Assembly: GCF_001735715.1 (NCBI RefSeq)
Contig: NZ_CP017259.1
Span: forward strand, 1,299,501-1,363,500
Source of the DNA: Formosa sp. Hel3_A1_48
Lineage (GTDB): Bacteria; Bacteroidota; Bacteroidia; Flavobacteriales; Flavobacteriaceae
Length of the DNA stretch: 64,000 nt
Direction of reading: 5' to 3'
The notes under the pieces were generated by a model. It was not told the origin of the DNA. It did no database searches and worked only from the letters and a program-made list of their open reading frames with translations. The translations under genes were made by a program, and so were the position numbers. Of this stretch, positions 1-9,687 are shown one piece after another (the stretch's first letter is position 1; each line of letters begins with the position of its first letter).

Positions 1-159
1 ACCATTTTTGCGGTTGGTGCAGGCGCTAATTACAGGCTTAACAATAAATTATATTTTCAACTTCATTTGCCATATTTTAGAGCATACAATATTACAACTG
101 ACTATGAATCTGCTTCGGGACTTGCAGTATTCTTTGGGTTTAATTTTATAATTAAATAA
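1..159 (+). CDS. Outer-membrane beta-barrel protein, C-terminal end (partial)
   Basis: Frame 1 is open from the first base to a TAA at 157-159, giving 52 residues. Alternating hydrophobic and polar residues, aromatic-rich strands and an ending in a short amphipathic strand (FFGFNFIIK) are typical of the last strands of a Bacteroidota outer-membrane barrel such as an OmpA- or PorT-like protein. The start lies outside the window, so family and substrate cannot be named. It sits four bases before the next lipoprotein gene and may be co-transcribed with it. Confidence 0.6.
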   Translation, partial: TIFAVGAGANYRLNNKLYFQLHLPYFRAYNITTDYESASGLAVFFGFNFIIK

Positions 160-163
160 AAAA

Positions 164-664
164 ATGAATTTCAAAACCACCTATAAAATTACACTTTTTT
201 GTTTGTCTTTTATGATGGGCTGTAAAACAATAAAACCTACGCTTTTCGTCTCTAAGTCTCCAATTTCAATTGAATCACCTTACTTCCAATCTTGGGTTGC
301 TGGAATTCAAGGTGGAGGAAGTGGTGTCGATGTGTTTTTACCTGTAAAAGACTTAAAGAACATAACCCCTGACAGCCTTCATTTTCGAGGACAACGCGTT
401 AAAGTAATTTATAAAGATCAATATATTACAGCTCGTTTTCAAACCCCTGACAACCAGTTGGAAAAAGTGATTTTGAGCAATGAGCCTTTAGCAGAAGCCA
501 ACAATAAATTACTTCCACTTGGTGATAACTCACCATTTGATTTGCCCAAAAACACATGTGTTTTAAGTTACCGCTTGAACAATAAAAGATATTATTATAA
601 AATTTTAGATTTAACAAAGTCCAATTTTACTCCTTATCCTTCTTCACCTCCACCAACGCATTAA
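164..664 (+). CDS. Hypothetical lipoprotein
   Basis: A 166-residue protein with a lipoprotein signal: a basic N-terminus, a hydrophobic stretch and lipobox FMMGC with Cys20 as the probable lipidation site. The mature part shows no family I recognise; it contains a Gly-rich GGGSGVDVFLPV segment and a Pro/Ser-rich tail. It follows the barrel-protein fragment by four bases, so the two may form an envelope operon. Start ATG at 164 gives the complete signal peptide. Probably membrane anchored and periplasm-facing; function unknown. Confidence 0.75.
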   Translation: MNFKTTYKITLFCLSFMMGCKTIKPTLFVSKSPISIESPYFQSWVAGIQGGGSGVDVFLPVKDLKNITPDSLHFRGQRVKVIYKDQYITARFQTPDNQLEKVILSNEPLAEANNKLLPLGDNSPFDLPKNTCVLSYRLNNKRYYYKILDLTKSNFTPYPSSPPPTH

Positions 665-715
665 TTATTGTATCTGGTCTAAAAAGTGTATTTTTAAGGC
701 CATAAAAGCAATAAA

Positions 716-2176
716 TTGGGCATTCTTAAAACTCTTTACAAACAAACGTTTATTTATGGGCTCGCTACTGTGGTCCCAAAAATGCTGAGCTTTCTTCTTG
801 TGCGTTTACATACCGACAAAGCGGTGCTTGAAAATGTAGCCGACTATGGTGATGTCTCTCTTATCTTTGCCTATTTTGTTTTGTTTAACGTTCTTTTGGC
901 TTATGGTATGGAAACGGCCTTTTTTCGTTTTTTGAATAGTGAACAAAAAAAGAAATCTGTACTAAGTACCTCGGCAATTTCGCTTGTGCTCACCTCTATA
1001 TTGGTTTTAGTTATTGGGTATTTTTTTAGAGACCAGGTTTCAAGGATTACTCATATTGATACCGATTACATTGTACTCGTCTTATGGATTTTGTTCTTTG
1101 ATGCGCTCGTAATTATTCCCTTTGCGTATTTAAGAGCTATGGGTAAGCCCATAAAATATACGGTATTAAAACTCCTTAATGTGGTTCTCAATTTGGGCTT
1201 AAACGTTGTCCTGCTGCTCTTCCTAAAATCTTGGGCTGAATCCTCTACATTTTGGACTACATTCTATCGTCCTAATTTCGAAGTGCATTATATATTTATT
1301 GCTAATTTAGTGGCCAGCGGAGTTACATTTCTGACCCTAATATCTTTTTACTTTAAATTAAATTATAACTTCGATGCTAAACTTTGGAAACAAATGTTGC
1401 GTTACGCTTTTCCAGTACTCATTGCCGGAATTGCTTTTTCCATCAATGAAACTTTTGACCGAATTTTACTTGAGCGCCTTCTTCCAGACAATTTAGCTAA
1501 AGATGCTATTGGAACCTATTCAGCATGCTACAAACTCGCTTTGTTTATGATGCTTTTTGCTACGGCCTATCGTTTGGGTATCGAGCCTTTCTTTTTCAGC
1601 AACGCCAAAACCAAAGACGCCAAAGCAAACTATGCGAAAATTTTAGAATTCTTTGTCATTTTTGGCGCTTTGATTTTATTAACTGTTGTGGTTTTTGTAG
1701 ATATTTTAAAGTTAATTCTTATTCCGAATGAAGCCTATTGGGAAGCCATGACTGTTGTTCCAATTTTGTTACTAGCCTATTTATTTTTAGGGGTTTACCA
1801 CAACCTTTCAGTATGGTACAAAATTACTGACCGTACCAAATTTGGCGCGTATATTTCTATTTTCGGAGCACTCATCACACTTTTGATTAATATCATATTT
1901 ATCCCAAAATTTGGATATATGGCCTCTGCAATAGCAACGCTTTTTGCTTATACTGCTATGGCTTTAACATCATATATTTTGGGTAAAAAATATTACTCTA
2001 TCCCATATAATCTAAAAAAAATGGGGCTTTATTTGGCGTTGTCTATTATTTTTTCGGCGCTTTCATTTTATCTATTTAGAGAACAATATTTCGTCGGTAT
2101 TCTTTTTATCTTAATTTTGATGGCTGCCATATGGGTAAAAGAAAAGACTTTTTTAAAACAACTTCTTAAATCCTAG
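716..2176 (+). CDS. Polysaccharide biosynthesis protein, Wzx/MATE-like flippase
   Basis: A 486-residue integral membrane protein with about 12-14 hydrophobic segments, matching the oligosaccharide flippase (polysaccharide_synt / MVF) fold in length and layout. Such proteins move lipid-linked sugar units across the inner membrane for surface polysaccharide assembly. The start is TTG at 716 ([22 protein letters not shown]); this N-terminal helix motif is typical of the family. It is followed by dut two bases later, so the genes 716-5955 probably form one transcript. Exact sugar substrate cannot be told from sequence. Confidence 0.85.
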   Translation: MGILKTLYKQTFIYGLATVVPKMLSFLLVRLHTDKAVLENVADYGDVSLIFAYFVLFNVLLAYGMETAFFRFLNSEQKKKSVLSTSAISLVLTSILVLVIGYFFRDQVSRITHIDTDYIVLVLWILFFDALVIIPFAYLRAMGKPIKYTVLKLLNVVLNLGLNVVLLLFLKSWAESSTFWTTFYRPNFEVHYIFIANLVASGVTFLTLISFYFKLNYNFDAKLWKQMLRYAFPVLIAGIAFSINETFDRILLERLLPDNLAKDAIGTYSACYKLALFMMLFATAYRLGIEPFFFSNAKTKDAKANYAKILEFFVIFGALILLTVVVFVDILKLILIPNEAYWEAMTVVPILLLAYLFLGVYHNLSVWYKITDRTKFGAYISIFGALITLLINIIFIPKFGYMASAIATLFAYTAMALTSYILGKKYYSIPYNLKKMGLYLALSIIFSALSFYLFREQYFVGILFILILMAAIWVKEKTFLKQLLKS

Positions 2177-2178
2177 TT

Positions 2179-2613
2179 ATGAAGATCAACATCATCAACA
2201 AATCCTCAAATGCATTACCACATTATGAAACCATTGCCTCTGCTGGCATGGATTTACGAGCTCATTTAGAAAATGACATAGTGCTTCCTCCTATGGAGCG
2301 CGTTATAATCCCGACTGGCCTTTTTATGGAACTTCCTGTTGGCTATGAGGCACAAGTGCGCCCAAGAAGCGGGTTAGCTGCCAAACATGGTCTTACCGTA
2401 CTCAATAGCCCCGGCACTGTTGATGCCGATTATAGAGGAGAAATTGGCGTTATTCTCGTCAATCTTTCCAATACTGCTTTTACCATCAAAAATGGAGAGC
2501 GTATCGCCCAGATGGTAATTGCTAAACACGATCGTGCCGAGTGGGAAGAAGTTCAAAGCCTTTCTGATACAAGTCGCGGCACTGGCGGCTTTGGAAGCAC
2601 AGGGCGTAAATGA
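2179..2613 (+). CDS. dut: dUTP diphosphatase (dUTPase)
   Basis: A 144-residue trimeric-type dUTPase that hydrolyses dUTP to dUMP and pyrophosphate, keeping uracil out of DNA and supplying dUMP for thymidylate synthesis. All five family motifs are visible: SAGMDL, PRSGLA, the [13 protein letters not shown] uracil-binding loop with the catalytic Asp, GERIAQ, and the C-terminal P-loop-like [10 protein letters not shown] that closes over the nucleotide. Length is normal. Its stop overlaps the next start by four bases (ATGA), indicating translational coupling. Confidence 0.97.
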   Translation: MKINIINKSSNALPHYETIASAGMDLRAHLENDIVLPPMERVIIPTGLFMELPVGYEAQVRPRSGLAAKHGLTVLNSPGTVDADYRGEIGVILVNLSNTAFTIKNGERIAQMVIAKHDRAEWEEVQSLSDTSRGTGGFGSTGRK

Positions 2614-3968
2614 TTTGCAAGCCCTACATATCAATTTATCTATTTATTCTATTTTTTAGCTCAGGTTCTGCTGCACAAGTCCAAGGCGACAGTTTGATTA
2701 ATGAAGATCAATCCAATTTAGAGGTTCAATTTCAAAATAAATTTTATGAAGCCTTAAAACAAAAAGGGATCGAAAACTACAGCAAAGCCATAGATGCCTT
2801 TGTATATTGTGCAGAATTATTCCCAGACCGTGCGGTTATCTACTATCAATTAGGCACACTTTATTTTATTACGAAGTCCTATGGCCGAGCCGAAAGTAAT
2901 CTTCAAAAAGCTATAGAGTTAGACCCCAGTAATTTTTGGTACAAGGAACAACTTTACCAGCTCTATGCAGCTCAAAACAACTTTAATAAAGCCATTTACG
3001 CCCTAATACCTTTGCTGGACAAAGACCCAATTTACGAAGAAGAGTTAGTAAATTTGTATGTGAGCGCTGGGCGGTTTGAGGAAGCTATTGTACTCATCGA
3101 GGCTTTGGATCAACGCTATGGCTACAATATACTTCGCGATAGGACACGTGTAAAAATTTACAAGCAAACAGCAAATCAAAACGCGCACATCAGTTTTCTA
3201 AAAACAAGACTTAAAGAAGCCCCTGAAAATGCACAAAATTTTTTAAATTTAGTTTATACTTTAAGCGAATACAACAAAGAAAACGAAGCATTTTCTACTG
3301 CAAAATTGTTTTTAGAAACGCATCCAAAAGCGCACATTGCACACGTTGCATTGTATAAGTTTTATTTGAACGCCAAGAACTATGAGCTCGCCATAGCTTC
3401 AATGAAGATAGTCACGGGGAGTAATATTTTAGAGCCTCATTTGAAAGTTAAGGTGCTGAGTGACTTTATGCAATTTGTACAACAAAACCCTGAGTATAAA
3501 AATGTTTTAATGGAAGTACAACCCGCTCAATCTTTGGATACTTCAAAGCGTTCAAATACAGATTGGGCTAAATACTACCAACACCAAAACAAATTTGAAC
3601 AAGCAGTTGAATATTATAAAAAAGCATTATTAGATGCCCCGGACGACCTTCAGTTAATCAAAGCATTAGCAAAGCTTTATTTGGATACAAACCAATACGC
3701 TTCTGCTGTAGAATTTACTTTAGAAAAGACGGAGTTATTTCCAACTCAAATTGAACTATATTTGATTTGTAGCCAATCCCAATTGGCGTTAAAGAAAATA
3801 GATGATGCACTTGTAACTTTAGAAACAGGGCTGGACTACATTTTTGAGGACAATGAATTAGCAGCTCAATACTATTTACTAATGGCTAATATTTACAAAA
3901 TAAAAAACAATATTAAAAAAGCGCAAACGTTTAGCAGTAAAGCTGAGGCAATTCAATTGAAGCAATGA
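2610..3968 (+). CDS. Secreted tetratricopeptide-repeat protein
   Basis: A 452-residue protein with a signal peptide (hydrophobic residues 5-20, cut probably after SAAQ) followed by TPR helices over most of its length; clear units include [15 protein letters not shown] near residue 82 and [15 protein letters not shown] near 340. TPR arrays are protein-protein scaffolds. The start overlaps dut by four bases, and its end overlaps the DUF4292 lipoprotein gene, a layout frequent in Flavobacteriaceae. It probably acts in the periplasm or at the envelope; the partner is unknown. Confidence 0.85.
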   Translation: MICKPYISIYLFILFFSSGSAAQVQGDSLINEDQSNLEVQFQNKFYEALKQKGIENYSKAIDAFVYCAELFPDRAVIYYQLGTLYFITKSYGRAESNLQKAIELDPSNFWYKEQLYQLYAAQNNFNKAIYALIPLLDKDPIYEEELVNLYVSAGRFEEAIVLIEALDQRYGYNILRDRTRVKIYKQTANQNAHISFLKTRLKEAPENAQNFLNLVYTLSEYNKENEAFSTAKLFLETHPKAHIAHVALYKFYLNAKNYELAIASMKIVTGSNILEPHLKVKVLSDFMQFVQQNPEYKNVLMEVQPAQSLDTSKRSNTDWAKYYQHQNKFEQAVEYYKKALLDAPDDLQLIKALAKLYLDTNQYASAVEFTLEKTELFPTQIELYLICSQSQLALKKIDDALVTLETGLDYIFEDNELAAQYYLLMANIYKIKNNIKKAQTFSSKAEAIQLKQ

Positions 3969-4726
3969 AGATAATTTTAATTAGTTTAATTGTGTGTATA
4001 CTTTTTGGATGTAAAAGCACCCAGACCCTTTCCTCAACCACAGGGCTTAACCCTAAACTAAAGGCGAAACAGATCTTAAAAGCCCATAACAAGGAAAATG
4101 CAGATTTTACGACCTTGCAATCCCGTGTAAAAATAGAATTGATTGAGGGTGACCAATCCCAATCCCACACTGTTAGCTTACGCATGGAGCATAATAAAAT
4201 CATTTGGATTAATGCTTTTTTGAATATGGTTAGGCTAAAAATTACCCCTGAAAGAGTGCAAATGTACAACAAGCTCGACCGCACCTATTTCGATGGAGAT
4301 TTCTCCTTGATAAAGGACTTACTAGGGGTAGAACTTACGTTCTCAAATATAGAAAACTTAATCCTCGGGGATGCGCTATTTAAGCACAAGCCCAATGCCT
4401 TAAAAAGACAACCCCACCCAAAGGCTTACGCTCTAGCACCTAAGCAACAACACCCTTTGTACGATCTGTTTTATAGGATCAACCCAAGCTATTTTAAAAT
4501 AGACGTCCAAGAAGTATCTCAGCCGTTAAGCAATAGAATGTTGAACGTTTTTTACCAAGAGTTTCAAGAAATTCAACAACAGATTTTACCACAAAAAATT
4601 TCAATTAAACTAATCGAAAATCAAAAGGAAACCACCTTGAAAATGAATTTTAAATCCGTAAGTTTGAACCAGCCTTTACGGTTTCCTTTCAAGTTTCCGT
4701 CTGGGTTTAATCCGATTGACTTCTGA
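3965..4726 (+). CDS. DUF4292 family lipoprotein
   Basis: A 253-residue lipoprotein: signal [16 protein letters not shown] with Cys16 as lipidation site. The rest resembles DUF4292, a Bacteroidota family with a LolA/LolB-like half-barrel flavour, including segments such as IKIELIEGDQSQSHTVSLRM and NKIIWINA that alternate like beta strands. Function is not established; a role in carrying or scaffolding lipids or lipoproteins is only an analogy. The start overlaps the TPR gene and the TGA stop overlaps the next ATG by one base, so it is part of the same translationally coupled string. Confidence 0.8.
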   Translation: MKIILISLIVCILFGCKSTQTLSSTTGLNPKLKAKQILKAHNKENADFTTLQSRVKIELIEGDQSQSHTVSLRMEHNKIIWINAFLNMVRLKITPERVQMYNKLDRTYFDGDFSLIKDLLGVELTFSNIENLILGDALFKHKPNALKRQPHPKAYALAPKQQHPLYDLFYRINPSYFKIDVQEVSQPLSNRMLNVFYQEFQEIQQQILPQKISIKLIENQKETTLKMNFKSVSLNQPLRFPFKFPSGFNPIDF

Positions 4727-5955
4727 TGCATTACAAGACAAAATATTTAACCTTTATTTTTTTCAGCCTGTTTGCGCTAAGTCATTTTAGCGTATACGCT
4801 CAAACTAAGCGTCAGTTACAGCTCGAAGAGCGCCGTCGGGAATTGCAGCAAGAAATCAGACAGATTACAAATTTGTTATTTGCAGGTAAAAGGGAAGAAA
4901 AATCGGTTGTTAGTGTAGTGGAAGATTTAAACTATAAAATTAGTGTTCGTAAAAATCTAATGCGCATCACCAACCAACAAGCTAATTTGTTGACTCGTGA
5001 GATCAACAGCAATCAAAGTGAGATTTCTAAGCGACGGGATCGACTTAAGGTTTTAAAAGACGACTACGGAAATATGATTGTTAAATCGTACAAAAATAGA
5101 GCCAATCAAAATAAACTCATGTTTCTGTTATCCTCCTCGAATTTTCAGCAGGCATACAGGCGATTGCAGTACATAAAGCAGTATGCTGATTACCAAAAGG
5201 AACAGGCTATAATCATAAAAGAAGAAACTGAAAAACTAAAGCAATTGAATCAGGACTTATTGGTCCAAAAAAAGGAAAAACAGAAATTAGTTGCCGAGAA
5301 CAAGGCTGCAAAATCAATCCTAGATAAAGAGCTAAAAGCTCAGGAAACACTTATAAATTCGATCCAAAAGAACCTCTCTAAATTTACTGCACAGATAAAA
5401 CTCAAACAAAAAGAGTCAGAAAAACTAGATCGAGAAATCCAGAAATTAATTCGAGAGGCCATTGCTGCCTCAAATAGAAAGGCAGGAAAATCCACAAAAC
5501 GAGCCACCTTTTCGCTGACGCCAGAGCAGAAACTATTGGCGGCCAATTTTACCTCTAACAAAGGTAAATTGCCCTGGCCAGTAGCCAGTGGAGTTGTTAA
5601 AATGCGTTATGGCACCAACCCTTCGCCAATCGATCCAACAATAAAGATCCAAAGTAATGGAGTTCGGATTGCGACCAACAAAGGCGAGCAGGTACGGGCT
5701 GTTTTCGATGGGACTGTTCAAGGAATAATGACCCCGAAAAACGGCAACAATGCGATTATGATTCGCCATGGCAACTATATTACAGTCTATAAAAACTTGT
5801 CTAAGTTCTATGTTAATAAAGGGGATAAGGTAAGTACAAAACAAGTTATTGGGGAAGTCATTACCAATAAAAGTTCGGGGGATTCAATCTTAAGTTTTGG
5901 CATTTATAAAGACAGTTCTATCCAAAACCCTTCGCATTGGATTTATAGACTATAA
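4726..5955 (+). CDS. EnvC-like murein hydrolase activator with degenerate LytM domain
   Basis: A 409-residue periplasmic protein: signal peptide to about residue 25, long coiled coil from about 28 to 240 (Glu/Lys/Gln-rich heptads), then a C-terminal LytM/M23 domain from about 285. The zinc ligands of active M23 enzymes are not kept: the usual HxxxD region reads SNGVRIATNKG and the usual HxH strand reads ILSFGIYKD. This matches EnvC and NlpD, which activate amidases rather than cut peptidoglycan themselves. It ends the rightward operon that starts at 716 and is followed by a convergent thioesterase gene. Confidence 0.88.
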   Translation: MHYKTKYLTFIFFSLFALSHFSVYAQTKRQLQLEERRRELQQEIRQITNLLFAGKREEKSVVSVVEDLNYKISVRKNLMRITNQQANLLTREINSNQSEISKRRDRLKVLKDDYGNMIVKSYKNRANQNKLMFLLSSSNFQQAYRRLQYIKQYADYQKEQAIIIKEETEKLKQLNQDLLVQKKEKQKLVAENKAAKSILDKELKAQETLINSIQKNLSKFTAQIKLKQKESEKLDREIQKLIREAIAASNRKAGKSTKRATFSLTPEQKLLAANFTSNKGKLPWPVASGVVKMRYGTNPSPIDPTIKIQSNGVRIATNKGEQVRAVFDGTVQGIMTPKNGNNAIMIRHGNYITVYKNLSKFYVNKGDKVSTKQVIGEVITNKSSGDSILSFGIYKDSSIQNPSHWIYRL

Positions 5956-5958
5956 AGC

Positions 5959-6474
5959 TTACTTGCTCTCAAAAAGTGCTTTGAGTTCTGTTGCGTCTTT
6001 AGCTTTAATTTTTCCAGCCAACACCAAGCTCAATTGTCGGCGACGTAATGCTCCATCAAAACGATTTTTTTCTTGATCCGTTTCGGGGATTAGTTCGGGT
6101 ATGCGAACAGGCTTTCTTTGCTCGTCTACCGCCACAAATGTAAAAATAGCTTCATTTGCTTTTATTGGGGCATTAAAATTATTGTCTGTATACCATACGT
6201 CCAGATATACCTCCATAGAACTATTGAATGCGCGCGACACTTTAGCTTCTATGGTCACAATACTTCCCAGCGGAATGGCATGATTAAAGGCCACGTGATT
6301 TACAGAAGCTGTAACTACAATCTGTTCAGAATGACGCTGCGCTGTAATACTTGCGGCACGATCCATACGCGCCAATAGTTCTCCCCCAAAAAGGGTGTTG
6401 ATAGCATTTGTTTCGCTGGGCAATACCAGATCTGTAACAATGGTTTTAGAATTGGAAGGGTGTTTTGCAGTCAT
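5959..6474 (-). CDS. Acyl-CoA thioesterase, hotdog fold
   Basis: A 171-residue acyl-CoA hydrolase of the YciA/BFIT hotdog type. Recognisable parts are NTLFGGELLARMDRAASI (the catalytic Asp helix), NHVAFNHAIPLG and FTFVAVDEQRKPVRIPEL. It should cleave acyl-CoA to free acid and CoA in the cytoplasm. An upstream ATG at 6504 is in frame, but the start at 6474 (MTAKHP) is preferred because a promoter box TACCTTTG at 6501-6494 lies between the two and would place the transcript start downstream of 6504. The gene is convergent with the EnvC-like gene, four bases apart. Confidence 0.9.
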   Translation of the reverse strand: MTAKHPSNSKTIVTDLVLPSETNAINTLFGGELLARMDRAASITAQRHSEQIVVTASVNHVAFNHAIPLGSIVTIEAKVSRAFNSSMEVYLDVWYTDNNFNAPIKANEAIFTFVAVDEQRKPVRIPELIPETDQEKNRFDGALRRRQLSLVLAGKIKAKDATELKALFESK

Positions 6475-6493
6475 AGTATAATGTTCTATGAAA

Positions 6494-6501
6494 CAAAGGT
6501 A
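6494..6501 (-). promoter_or_regulatory. Promoter -7 box of the thioesterase gene
   Basis: The minus strand reads TACCTTTG, an exact match to the Bacteroidota -7 element TAnnTTTG. It would give a leader of about 16 bases before the ATG at 6474. No TTG is seen at the usual -33 distance. Confidence 0.55.
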
Positions 6502-6528
6502 CAATTATAGAATTATATCTAGAATTTA

Positions 6529-7443
6529 TTACAGGACCTCTTTAATTAATAACCAGGCAGCAGCGTCTTGTGTACGCTTAATAGTGTAAAGCGCTCGTTC
6601 AGCTTCTGGACGAGTGCGGAAGCTTTCATACACAACCTGATGTAGACCATAACGATTTTGACCAATTTTTCGGGCATTAAACCCAAGGCGTTTAAGCTGC
6701 CGAAGCTTACGCTCACTGTTGGCCTCAACGCGGAACGCACCTGCAACAATATGAAAACTTCCAAAAGATCTCTCAAGTTCTAAAGTCACAGCGGGCAGAG
6801 GATTACTCAAAACAAATGTAGCTTCTTGAATTTTGTTGTCTAAAGCAATATTAGCATTCTGTTGGGCTAATATGTTTTGCTGCTCTATTTGCTTCAAATA
6901 GGCATTTGAACCAAAAAACCCACCCAAGCCCAGCATGAGTACTGCAACCGCAGCATACTTAAAAAGAACTTGTGTCTTTTGTTTTCTAGATGCTAATACA
7001 ATTGGCGCTTTGTTGTCGGAGAATTTTGAAATTTCTGGAGAGACAAATGGTGACAGTCCAAAGGACTCAGTTAAATAGTTTATGCTGTAGTAAGGCTCAA
7101 AAAGTAATTGCCCCTTCTTAGTTCTTTTTAATTCGCCAATATTTGGTAAAATTACCGTCTCATCTTTCTTCAGACGCTGTTCTAGGCTTACCACTTGTTT
7201 GGTAATTTTATCAATTGCGTTTTCATAAGAAATTTGCTCACTTTCAGCAATATGATTTGCCAAAACACCATCATTAGATTGCAATTGTCCATTAAAAGAC
7301 AGGCGTTTTTTTGGAGGGTAAAAAGTATTTGATGGCTGGTGAATACTTGCAGGAATTTTATGCGTCAAGAAAGCACCAAAACCAGGCACCACGACACACT
7401 CGTAACGGTAAAGCAGATTGCTGATGTATTGACTTAATTGCAT
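6529..7443 (-). CDS. HU/CCDC81-like and SPOR domain membrane protein
   Basis: A 304-residue protein with N-terminal HU-CCDC81-like domains of the bacterial type (about residues 1-130, containing YECVVVPGFGAFLT and VILPNIGELK), a single membrane helix at about 170-190 (YAAVAVLMLGLGGFFGS), and a C-terminal SPOR domain from about 225 that should bind denuded peptidoglycan glycans. The layout places the HU-like part in the cytoplasm and SPOR in the periplasm, as in cell-division-associated proteins. The start at 7443 (MQLSQYI) is chosen over 7506 because a promoter box lies between. It may link chromosome or cytoplasmic structures to the septal wall. Confidence 0.85.
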   Translation of the reverse strand: MQLSQYISNLLYRYECVVVPGFGAFLTHKIPASIHQPSNTFYPPKKRLSFNGQLQSNDGVLANHIAESEQISYENAIDKITKQVVSLEQRLKKDETVILPNIGELKRTKKGQLLFEPYYSINYLTESFGLSPFVSPEISKFSDNKAPIVLASRKQKTQVLFKYAAVAVLMLGLGGFFGSNAYLKQIEQQNILAQQNANIALDNKIQEATFVLSNPLPAVTLELERSFGSFHIVAGAFRVEANSERKLRQLKRLGFNARKIGQNRYGLHQVVYESFRTRPEAERALYTIKRTQDAAAWLLIKEVL

Positions 7444-7448
7444 AAACT

Positions 7449-7456
7449 CAAATGTA
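7449..7456 (-). promoter_or_regulatory. Promoter -7 box before the HU/SPOR gene
   Basis: The minus strand reads TACATTTG, an exact TAnnTTTG match, ending only five bases before the ATG at 7443. If used, the transcript would be nearly leaderless. No well-spaced TTG upstream was found, so the call is moderate. Confidence 0.4.
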
Positions 7457-7540
7457 TAAATTTTTTTTGAATTTACACACCGACTTAAAGAAGAAGTTTG
7501 TCTCACAGATTTTATATATTTACGTCTAAATTTCCCCCAA

Positions 7541-8641
7541 ATGAAGCCTACAAAATTACATTACGCCATGGCCCTTCAGGCTGTTCCTCATATTGGCGAT
7601 ATTACCGCCAAAAAACTCATTCAACATTGCGGTACACCAGAGGCGGTATTTAAAGCCTCGAAAAAAGAACTTGAATCTATTGATGGAATAGGCGCTATAA
7701 TTATCAATGCGCTACGTCATTCTAAAACTTTAAAATTGGCGGAACAAGAACTAGAGTTTATAAATAAAAACAATATTCAAGCAAATTATTTTGAAGATGA
7801 AGACTATCCTTTTCGGCTCAAACACTGTATTGATGGCCCCTTAGTGTTATTCAAAAAAGGAAACATTAAATGGAATGCATCGCCAGTAATAAGTATTGTA
7901 GGGTCACGAAAACTGACACGCTACGGCAAAAAACAATGCGAGGATTTAGTTGATGAACTTTCAGTATTTAACCCCATTGTTGTATCAGGGTTTGCTTACG
8001 GTGCTGATATAACGGCGCATAAAGCGGCACTTAAACACAATTTGCAAACCGTAGGGTGTATGGCTCAAGGACTTCATAACACTTATCCTTCAGGACATAA
8101 AAAATACCGCAATGCTGTCGAATCTCATGGCGGGTTTATTAGTGATTTTTGGAGTACCGATAGTTTTGATCCTTCTAATTTTTTGAGACGAAACCGCCTG
8201 ATTGCCGGTTTAAGCGAAGCTACTATTGTTATTGAATCTGGGGCAAAAGGAGGCAGCCTAAGTACTGCGCGTTTAGCATTTGATTACAACCGTGAAGTCT
8301 TTGCAGTTCCAGGGCGAACTGATGATTCACAAAGTATTGGCTGCCTTAATTTAATAAAAACAAAAAATGCCCATCTTCTATCAACTCCAGCAGATGTGGC
8401 ATACATACTTAATTGGTCAATTGGCACAAAGGCAAAACCTATTCAAAAAAAGCTGTTCATTAATATGAAACCAGAAGAGTTAGAGATATATAATTGCCTA
8501 AAAAAAGAGGGGCGACTAACTTTAGATCTCATTGCATTGCAGTGTAAAATGCCAACTTCTAAAGCAGCTTATTTATTGATGAATTTAGAACTTAATGGGG
8601 CTGTTCGCCCACTTCCCGGAAAAGAATTTGAATTGGCTTAA
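7541..8641 (+). CDS. dprA: DNA-processing protein DprA
   Basis: A 366-residue DprA/Smf protein that binds incoming single-stranded DNA and loads RecA during natural transformation. Seen are an N-terminal helix-hairpin-helix region (residues 10-60, VPHIGDITAKKLI and IDGIGAIIINAL), the Rossmann-like core with IVGSRKLTRYGK, VSGFAYGAD and ESGAKGGSLSTA, and a C-terminal winged helix from about 305. Length is normal. It is divergent from the HU/SPOR gene with a short shared spacer, and its TAA overlaps the stop of trpS on the other strand. Confidence 0.95.
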   Translation: MKPTKLHYAMALQAVPHIGDITAKKLIQHCGTPEAVFKASKKELESIDGIGAIIINALRHSKTLKLAEQELEFINKNNIQANYFEDEDYPFRLKHCIDGPLVLFKKGNIKWNASPVISIVGSRKLTRYGKKQCEDLVDELSVFNPIVVSGFAYGADITAHKAALKHNLQTVGCMAQGLHNTYPSGHKKYRNAVESHGGFISDFWSTDSFDPSNFLRRNRLIAGLSEATIVIESGAKGGSLSTARLAFDYNREVFAVPGRTDDSQSIGCLNLIKTKNAHLLSTPADVAYILNWSIGTKAKPIQKKLFINMKPEELEIYNCLKKEGRLTLDLIALQCKMPTSKAAYLLMNLELNGAVRPLPGKEFELA

Positions 8642-9606
8642 TAGCCCAGTTTTTGCCGTACTCGACTTAAAACTTTGTTTGCGACAGCCTTTGCTTTTTC
8701 TGCCCCTAAGGCAAGGGCTTGTGCTATTTCCTCAGGGTTTGCTATATAGTGGTTATAGCGTTCGCGTTCGTCAGAAAATTGTTTACAGATTAAGTCAAAC
8801 AATGCTTGTTTTGCATGACCATATCCGTAATTTCCGCCCTCGTAATTTTTTTTCATCTCGGCAATTTCTTCAGCTGAAGCGAGTAACTCATACAAAGCAA
8901 AGCAATTACAGGTATTCCAGTCTTTAGGCTCTTCAAGTGGAGTGCTATCTGTCTTGATAGACATAATTTGTTTACGAAGCTTTTTGTCATTTTGAAAAAT
9001 ATCAATGACATTATTTTTGCTTTTACTCATTTTTTGACCATCTGTTCCTGGGATGAGTTTTGTTTGCTCTTGAATTTTAGCTTTAGGTAAAACAAATGCC
9101 TCACCCATTTTGGCGTGAAATCGCGATGCGACATCTCTAGTCATTTCAATATGTTGAAGCTGATCTTTTCCAACAGGGATAACATGAGCATCATACAATA
9201 AAATATCGGCAGCCATGAGCATAGGATAGCTAAACAAACCGCCATTTATATCTTCTAAACGACTCGCTTTGTCTTTAAAACTATGTGCCAATTCTAATCT
9301 GGAAAAGGGGAAAAAACAACTCAAATACCATGCGAGTTCCGTAGCTTGAGGAACATCGCTTTGCTTATAAAAAACTGTGGTATTGATATCAAGGCCGCAG
9401 GCGAGCCAAGCTGCAGCTGTGGATAAGGTGTTTTGTCTTAGTGTTTCTGCGTCTTTGATTTGTGTAAGCGAGTGTAAATCGGCAATAAACAAAAAGGAAT
9501 CATTTGTACGTTTGTTGCTCATCTCAATCGCAGGGATGATGGCTCCTAAAATATTTCCTAAATGTGGTGTGCCTGTACTCTGTACCCCTGTTAAAATTCT
9601 TGCCAT
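8638..9606 (-). CDS. trpS: Tryptophan--tRNA ligase
   Basis: A 322-residue class I aminoacyl-tRNA synthetase charging tRNA-Trp. The HIGH-like signature is TPHLGN at residues 13-18 and the KMSKS loop reads KMSKSKNN near residue 193. The N-terminal GVQSTGTPHLGN and the DILLYDAHVIPVGKDQLQH block are diagnostic of TrpRS. The stop overlaps the dprA stop by convergent transcription. A strong promoter lies 28-58 bases upstream of the ATG. Confidence 0.97.
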   Translation of the reverse strand: MARILTGVQSTGTPHLGNILGAIIPAIEMSNKRTNDSFLFIADLHSLTQIKDAETLRQNTLSTAAAWLACGLDINTTVFYKQSDVPQATELAWYLSCFFPFSRLELAHSFKDKASRLEDINGGLFSYPMLMAADILLYDAHVIPVGKDQLQHIEMTRDVASRFHAKMGEAFVLPKAKIQEQTKLIPGTDGQKMSKSKNNVIDIFQNDKKLRKQIMSIKTDSTPLEEPKDWNTCNCFALYELLASAEEIAEMKKNYEGGNYGYGHAKQALFDLICKQFSDERERYNHYIANPEEIAQALALGAEKAKAVANKVLSRVRQKLGY

Positions 9607-9633
9607 GTAGCTGTTAGTGCTTTGATTTTGCTA

Positions 9634-9664
9634 CAAAGGTACTTTTTTTGCCCTAATCGCTCAA
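9634..9664 (-). promoter_or_regulatory. Promoter of trpS
   Basis: The minus strand has TTG (9664-9662), 20 bases, then TACCTTTG (9641-9634). Both elements of the Bacteroidota sigma-ABfr promoter are present with near-normal spacing. The predicted leader before the ATG at 9606 is about 24 bases. Confidence 0.7.
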
Positions 9665-9687
9665 TATTTTTATTAGTTTTGATGCTA

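Noticed and set aside
5340-5844. Two minus-strand frames opposite the EnvC-like gene
   Set aside because: No start signals or recognisable composition; shadows of the coiled-coil and LytM gene.
9622-9687. Longer TTG or ATG starts for the PlsC gene
   Set aside because: They run through the trpS promoter region and add an atypical segment; the hydrophobic N-terminus is complete from 9688.
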